A stretch of DNA of 33,716 bases, taken from the NCBI GenBank assembly GCA_030680835.1, contig JAUXUD010000025.1, forward strand, positions 1 to 33,716, written 5' to 3'. Position numbers and translations under genes: made by a program. Within the stretch, counting starts at the first letter, position 1; each line of letters starts with the position of its first letter. Of this stretch, positions 31,400-33,716 are shown piece after piece. The notes beneath the pieces are model-generated. The model searched no databases. It had not been told where the DNA came from and was given only the letters and a program-made list of their open reading frames with translations. The DNA is from Bacteroidota bacterium. GTDB taxonomy: Bacteria; Bacteroidota; Bacteroidia; UKL13-3.

Positions 31400-33651
31400 T
31401 GAGCAGACTGATTATTGCATTTTTATTTTGTTTCGGTTTTGTAGATTTACTTTGGGCTCAGAATGAAAAAATACTTAAGGGTGTGGTTGTTGAAACCAAT
31501 CCAAAAGGATTAATAGAACCGATACAGGGGGCATTGGTTTTTTGGCTGGGTTCAGGAAATATAGTTGTTACAGACAGTGTGGGGGTATTTAAAATTAAGC
31601 TTGAATCCGATAAACAAAGGCTGGTGGTGCTGGCCATGGGTTATAAACCGGATACGATTCTGGTGGCGGGAAAAAGTAATGTGAAGGTTTTATTGCTCAA
31701 CAAAAATCATTTGAAAGAACTAATTGTTTCTCATGAACGGAAGAGTTCTGAAATCAGTTTTATTGACCCCTGGAAAACAACCATTATGAATGAGAAGGAA
31801 TTGTTTAAAGCTGCCTGCTGTAATTTGTCGGAAAGCTTTGAAACCAATCCTTCGGTTGATGTATCCTATGCAGATGCATTAACCGGTACCAAACAAATTC
31901 AGCTTTTGGGTTTGGCCGGGCAGTATACACAAATAAGTCAGGAAGGCATGCCGGGCATCAGGGGTATTGCAACCAACTTCGGACTGGCATATACGCCGGG
32001 CTCCTGGGTTAACGCGATTCAGGTAAGCAAAGGTGTGGGTTCAGTTGTAAATGGTTTTGAAAGCATTTCGGGTTTGATAAATGTTGAACTGCATAAACCC
32101 AATGCAAAGGACAAATTATTTTTGAATGCGTACGCAAGTGAAGGAGGCAGGTATGAAGCCAACCTGGTATTGCGTCAGCAACTGAATGATAAATTCTCAC
32201 AGGCTTTATTTTTGCATGGCAGTATTTTAACACAGGAAATTGATAGAAATAAAGACGGATTTATGGACAATCCATTGGGTCATCAATTTAATGTTTTGTA
32301 TCGTTTTGCATTTGATAACAAAAAAGGATGGATTACTCAAGGAGGTGTGCAGGGTTTGATTGATAACAAAACAGGTGGGCAAATGGGTTTCAGAACGGGA
32401 TTTAATGATACATTAACTCAACAATTATATGGAACTCAAATTAACGCGCAAAGAACTAATGTCTTTTTAAAATCAAGTTATGTATTTCCTCAGCAGCGGT
32501 ATAAAAGCATTGGACTTCAGGTATCGGGATCAAACCAAAAATACGATAATTATTTTGGCAAGAATTTATACAAGGCAACACAACAAAGCACCTATACCAA
32601 TCTTATTTTTCAATCTATTATTGGTAACAGTAATCATAAGTATAGAACAGGCCTGAGCCAGCAGATGGACTGGGTGGATGAGTCGCTGTTTAATATAACC
32701 GCATATTCGTTTAAACGACAGGAAATAGTGAGTGGTGCGTTTATTGAATATACTTTTTCCTATAAGTATAATTTCAATATCGTGGCTGGTTTGCGTTGCG
32801 ACTATCACAACTTTTTTGGGTGGCAAACAACTCCTCGTTTACATATGAGATATGCTCCTTCAATGCAAACCGTTATTCGAGCTTCTATAGGAAGTGGCTG
32901 GCGAACTGCAAATGTAATTGCCGAAAATTTAGGAACCCTGACAAGCTCACGCATTTGGAATTTTCAACAAACCTTTACAAAAAATACGGTTTATGGGTTC
33001 AAGCCCGAAAAAGCATGGAATGCCGGTTTGAACCTAACACATGACTTCACACTAAATTATAGAAAGGGTACCCTGGGCATTGATTATTATTATACCCAAT
33101 TTGAAAATCAGGTTATAGCCGATCGGGATGCGAATGCACAACAGGTTTTGTTTTATAATTTAAATGGGAACTCGTATTCAAACAGTATACAGATTCAGTT
33201 GGATTATCAACCCATAAGAAGGTTTGATGTAAAGATTGCGTATCGTTGGTATGAAGTGAAAATGCAATATCTGCAAGGCATGTTACAGGTTCCTTTAAAT
33301 GCAAAACAAAGGGCATTTATAAACTTGTCGTATCTCACAAAAAACAAATGGGCTTTCGATTTAACCACGCAATGGCTGGGTGAAAAACGCTTGCCCATTA
33401 CTTTATCCAATCCTGAAACCTATCGCTTGCCTGAATATTCCAAACCCTATTTTCTTGTGAATACCCAAATTACAAAATCATTAAAAAAGAAATGGGATAT
33501 TTATTTGGGTATTGAAAATCTGCTGGATTTTAAACAGACAAATCCTATCATCGATGCCCAGCATCCTTTTGGAAATTATTTTGATGCCAGCATGATCTGG
33601 GGACCGGTATTTGGCAGGATGACATATGGTGGGATTCGGTTTAAAATGTAA
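31399..33651 (+). CDS. TonB-dependent outer-membrane receptor, probably metal-related
   Basis: A 750-residue outer-membrane transporter. A signal peptide ends near LLWAQ (21), followed by a CarboxypepD-regulatory-like domain (about 25-105, with LKGVVVETNPKGLIEPIQGALVFW), the plug (about 115-230) and a beta-barrel to the end. The plug contains a Cys pair in KAACCNLSESFETN and the conserved-looking DALTGTKQIQLLGL and PGSWVNAIQVSKGVGSVVNG segments. It follows the HMA protein with overlapping stop and start and the HYC_CC_PP-like gene further up, which together suggest uptake or handling of a metal or metal complex. The substrate is not shown by sequence. Confidence 0.9.
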   Translation: MSRLIIAFLFCFGFVDLLWAQNEKILKGVVVETNPKGLIEPIQGALVFWLGSGNIVVTDSVGVFKIKLESDKQRLVVLAMGYKPDTILVAGKSNVKVLLLNKNHLKELIVSHERKSSEISFIDPWKTTIMNEKELFKAACCNLSESFETNPSVDVSYADALTGTKQIQLLGLAGQYTQISQEGMPGIRGIATNFGLAYTPGSWVNAIQVSKGVGSVVNGFESISGLINVELHKPNAKDKLFLNAYASEGGRYEANLVLRQQLNDKFSQALFLHGSILTQEIDRNKDGFMDNPLGHQFNVLYRFAFDNKKGWITQGGVQGLIDNKTGGQMGFRTGFNDTLTQQLYGTQINAQRTNVFLKSSYVFPQQRYKSIGLQVSGSNQKYDNYFGKNLYKATQQSTYTNLIFQSIIGNSNHKYRTGLSQQMDWVDESLFNITAYSFKRQEIVSGAFIEYTFSYKYNFNIVAGLRCDYHNFFGWQTTPRLHMRYAPSMQTVIRASIGSGWRTANVIAENLGTLTSSRIWNFQQTFTKNTVYGFKPEKAWNAGLNLTHDFTLNYRKGTLGIDYYYTQFENQVIADRDANAQQVLFYNLNGNSYSNSIQIQLDYQPIRRFDVKIAYRWYEVKMQYLQGMLQVPLNAKQRAFINLSYLTKNKWAFDLTTQWLGEKRLPITLSNPETYRLPEYSKPYFLVNTQITKSLKKKWDIYLGIENLLDFKQTNPIIDAQHPFGNYFDASMIWGPVFGRMTYGGIRFKM

Positions 33652-33688
33652 TGATTTATCATCCCAAAAAACGATGCCCGTCGTCGTC

Positions 33689-33716
33689 GTAGGGACAGGT
33701 CGCGACCTGTCCCTAC
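33689..33716. repeat. Perfect 28-bp palindrome, GTAG-headed (REP-like)
   Basis: The two 14-bp arms (33689-33702 and 33703-33716) are exact reverse complements. It starts with GTAGGGAC and ends with GTCCCTAC. It lies about 38 bp after the receptor stop codon and runs to the last base of the window, so the repeat may extend further. It probably also ends the operon transcript. Confidence 0.7.

Overview
The window looks like a chromosomal segment from a low-GC member of the Bacteroidota, probably near Chitinophagales or Sphingobacteriales. The evidence is two proteins ending in type IX secretion (T9SS) sorting domains, repeated Bacteroidota-type -7 boxes (TAnnTTTG or TAnnTTCG) close to start codons, almost no Shine-Dalgarno sequences, and typical families of the phylum (LVIVD-repeat lipoproteins, an SBBP beta-propeller cargo, a HYC_CC_PP-like exported protein next to a TonB-dependent receptor, a STAS and RNase Z pair). 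I saw no rRNA, tRNA, CRISPR array, integrase or transposase gene.

Layout. 1-1782: the end of an unknown gene, a TerB-like protein and a PLP-dependent trans-sulfuration enzyme. 1832-7247, minus strand: DedA membrane protein, exported hypothetical, GDP-L-fucose synthase, sigma-54-type response regulator, single-domain receiver, and an initiating sugar-phosphate transferase with a degenerate receiver domain at its N-terminus. With the divergent lipoprotein and family 2 glycosyltransferase (7308-8245) this reads as a regulated exopolysaccharide locus. 8430-15033, plus strand: Nif3-like protein, coiled-coil zinc-ribbon protein, TPR-like exported protein, receiver protein, LysS, LytTR regulator. 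15217-17519, minus strand: RNA methyltransferase, RNase Z, STAS protein. 17558-20539, plus strand: SDR oxidoreductase and a three-gene LVIVD lipoprotein operon. 20741-21827, minus strand: prfB with a complete programmed +1 frameshift site. 21913-26959, plus strand: an AT-rich accessory block with an XRE regulator, a T9SS cargo gene interrupted by an in-frame stop, and a giant SBBP/PKD T9SS cargo. 27073-28621: xseA and xseB. 28624-30438, minus strand: typA. 30537-33651: an apparent metal-handling operon (HYC_CC_PP-like protein, periplasmic HMA protein, TonB-dependent receptor).

The intergenic DNA is unusually rich in small repeats: a 131-bp MITE-like imperfect palindrome, three tandem heptamer arrays, three GTAG-headed palindromes resembling REP elements, and a large inverted repeat between two convergent genes. 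Several fill convergent gaps almost from stop codon to stop codon. The observations most worth following are the pseudo-receiver fused to the sugar transferase beside two real receiver proteins, the RF2 frameshift site with a perfect AGGAGG in a phylum that hardly uses Shine-Dalgarno pairing, the metal operon, and the interrupted cargo gene. No result here depends on a database search. Family names come from motif recognition.
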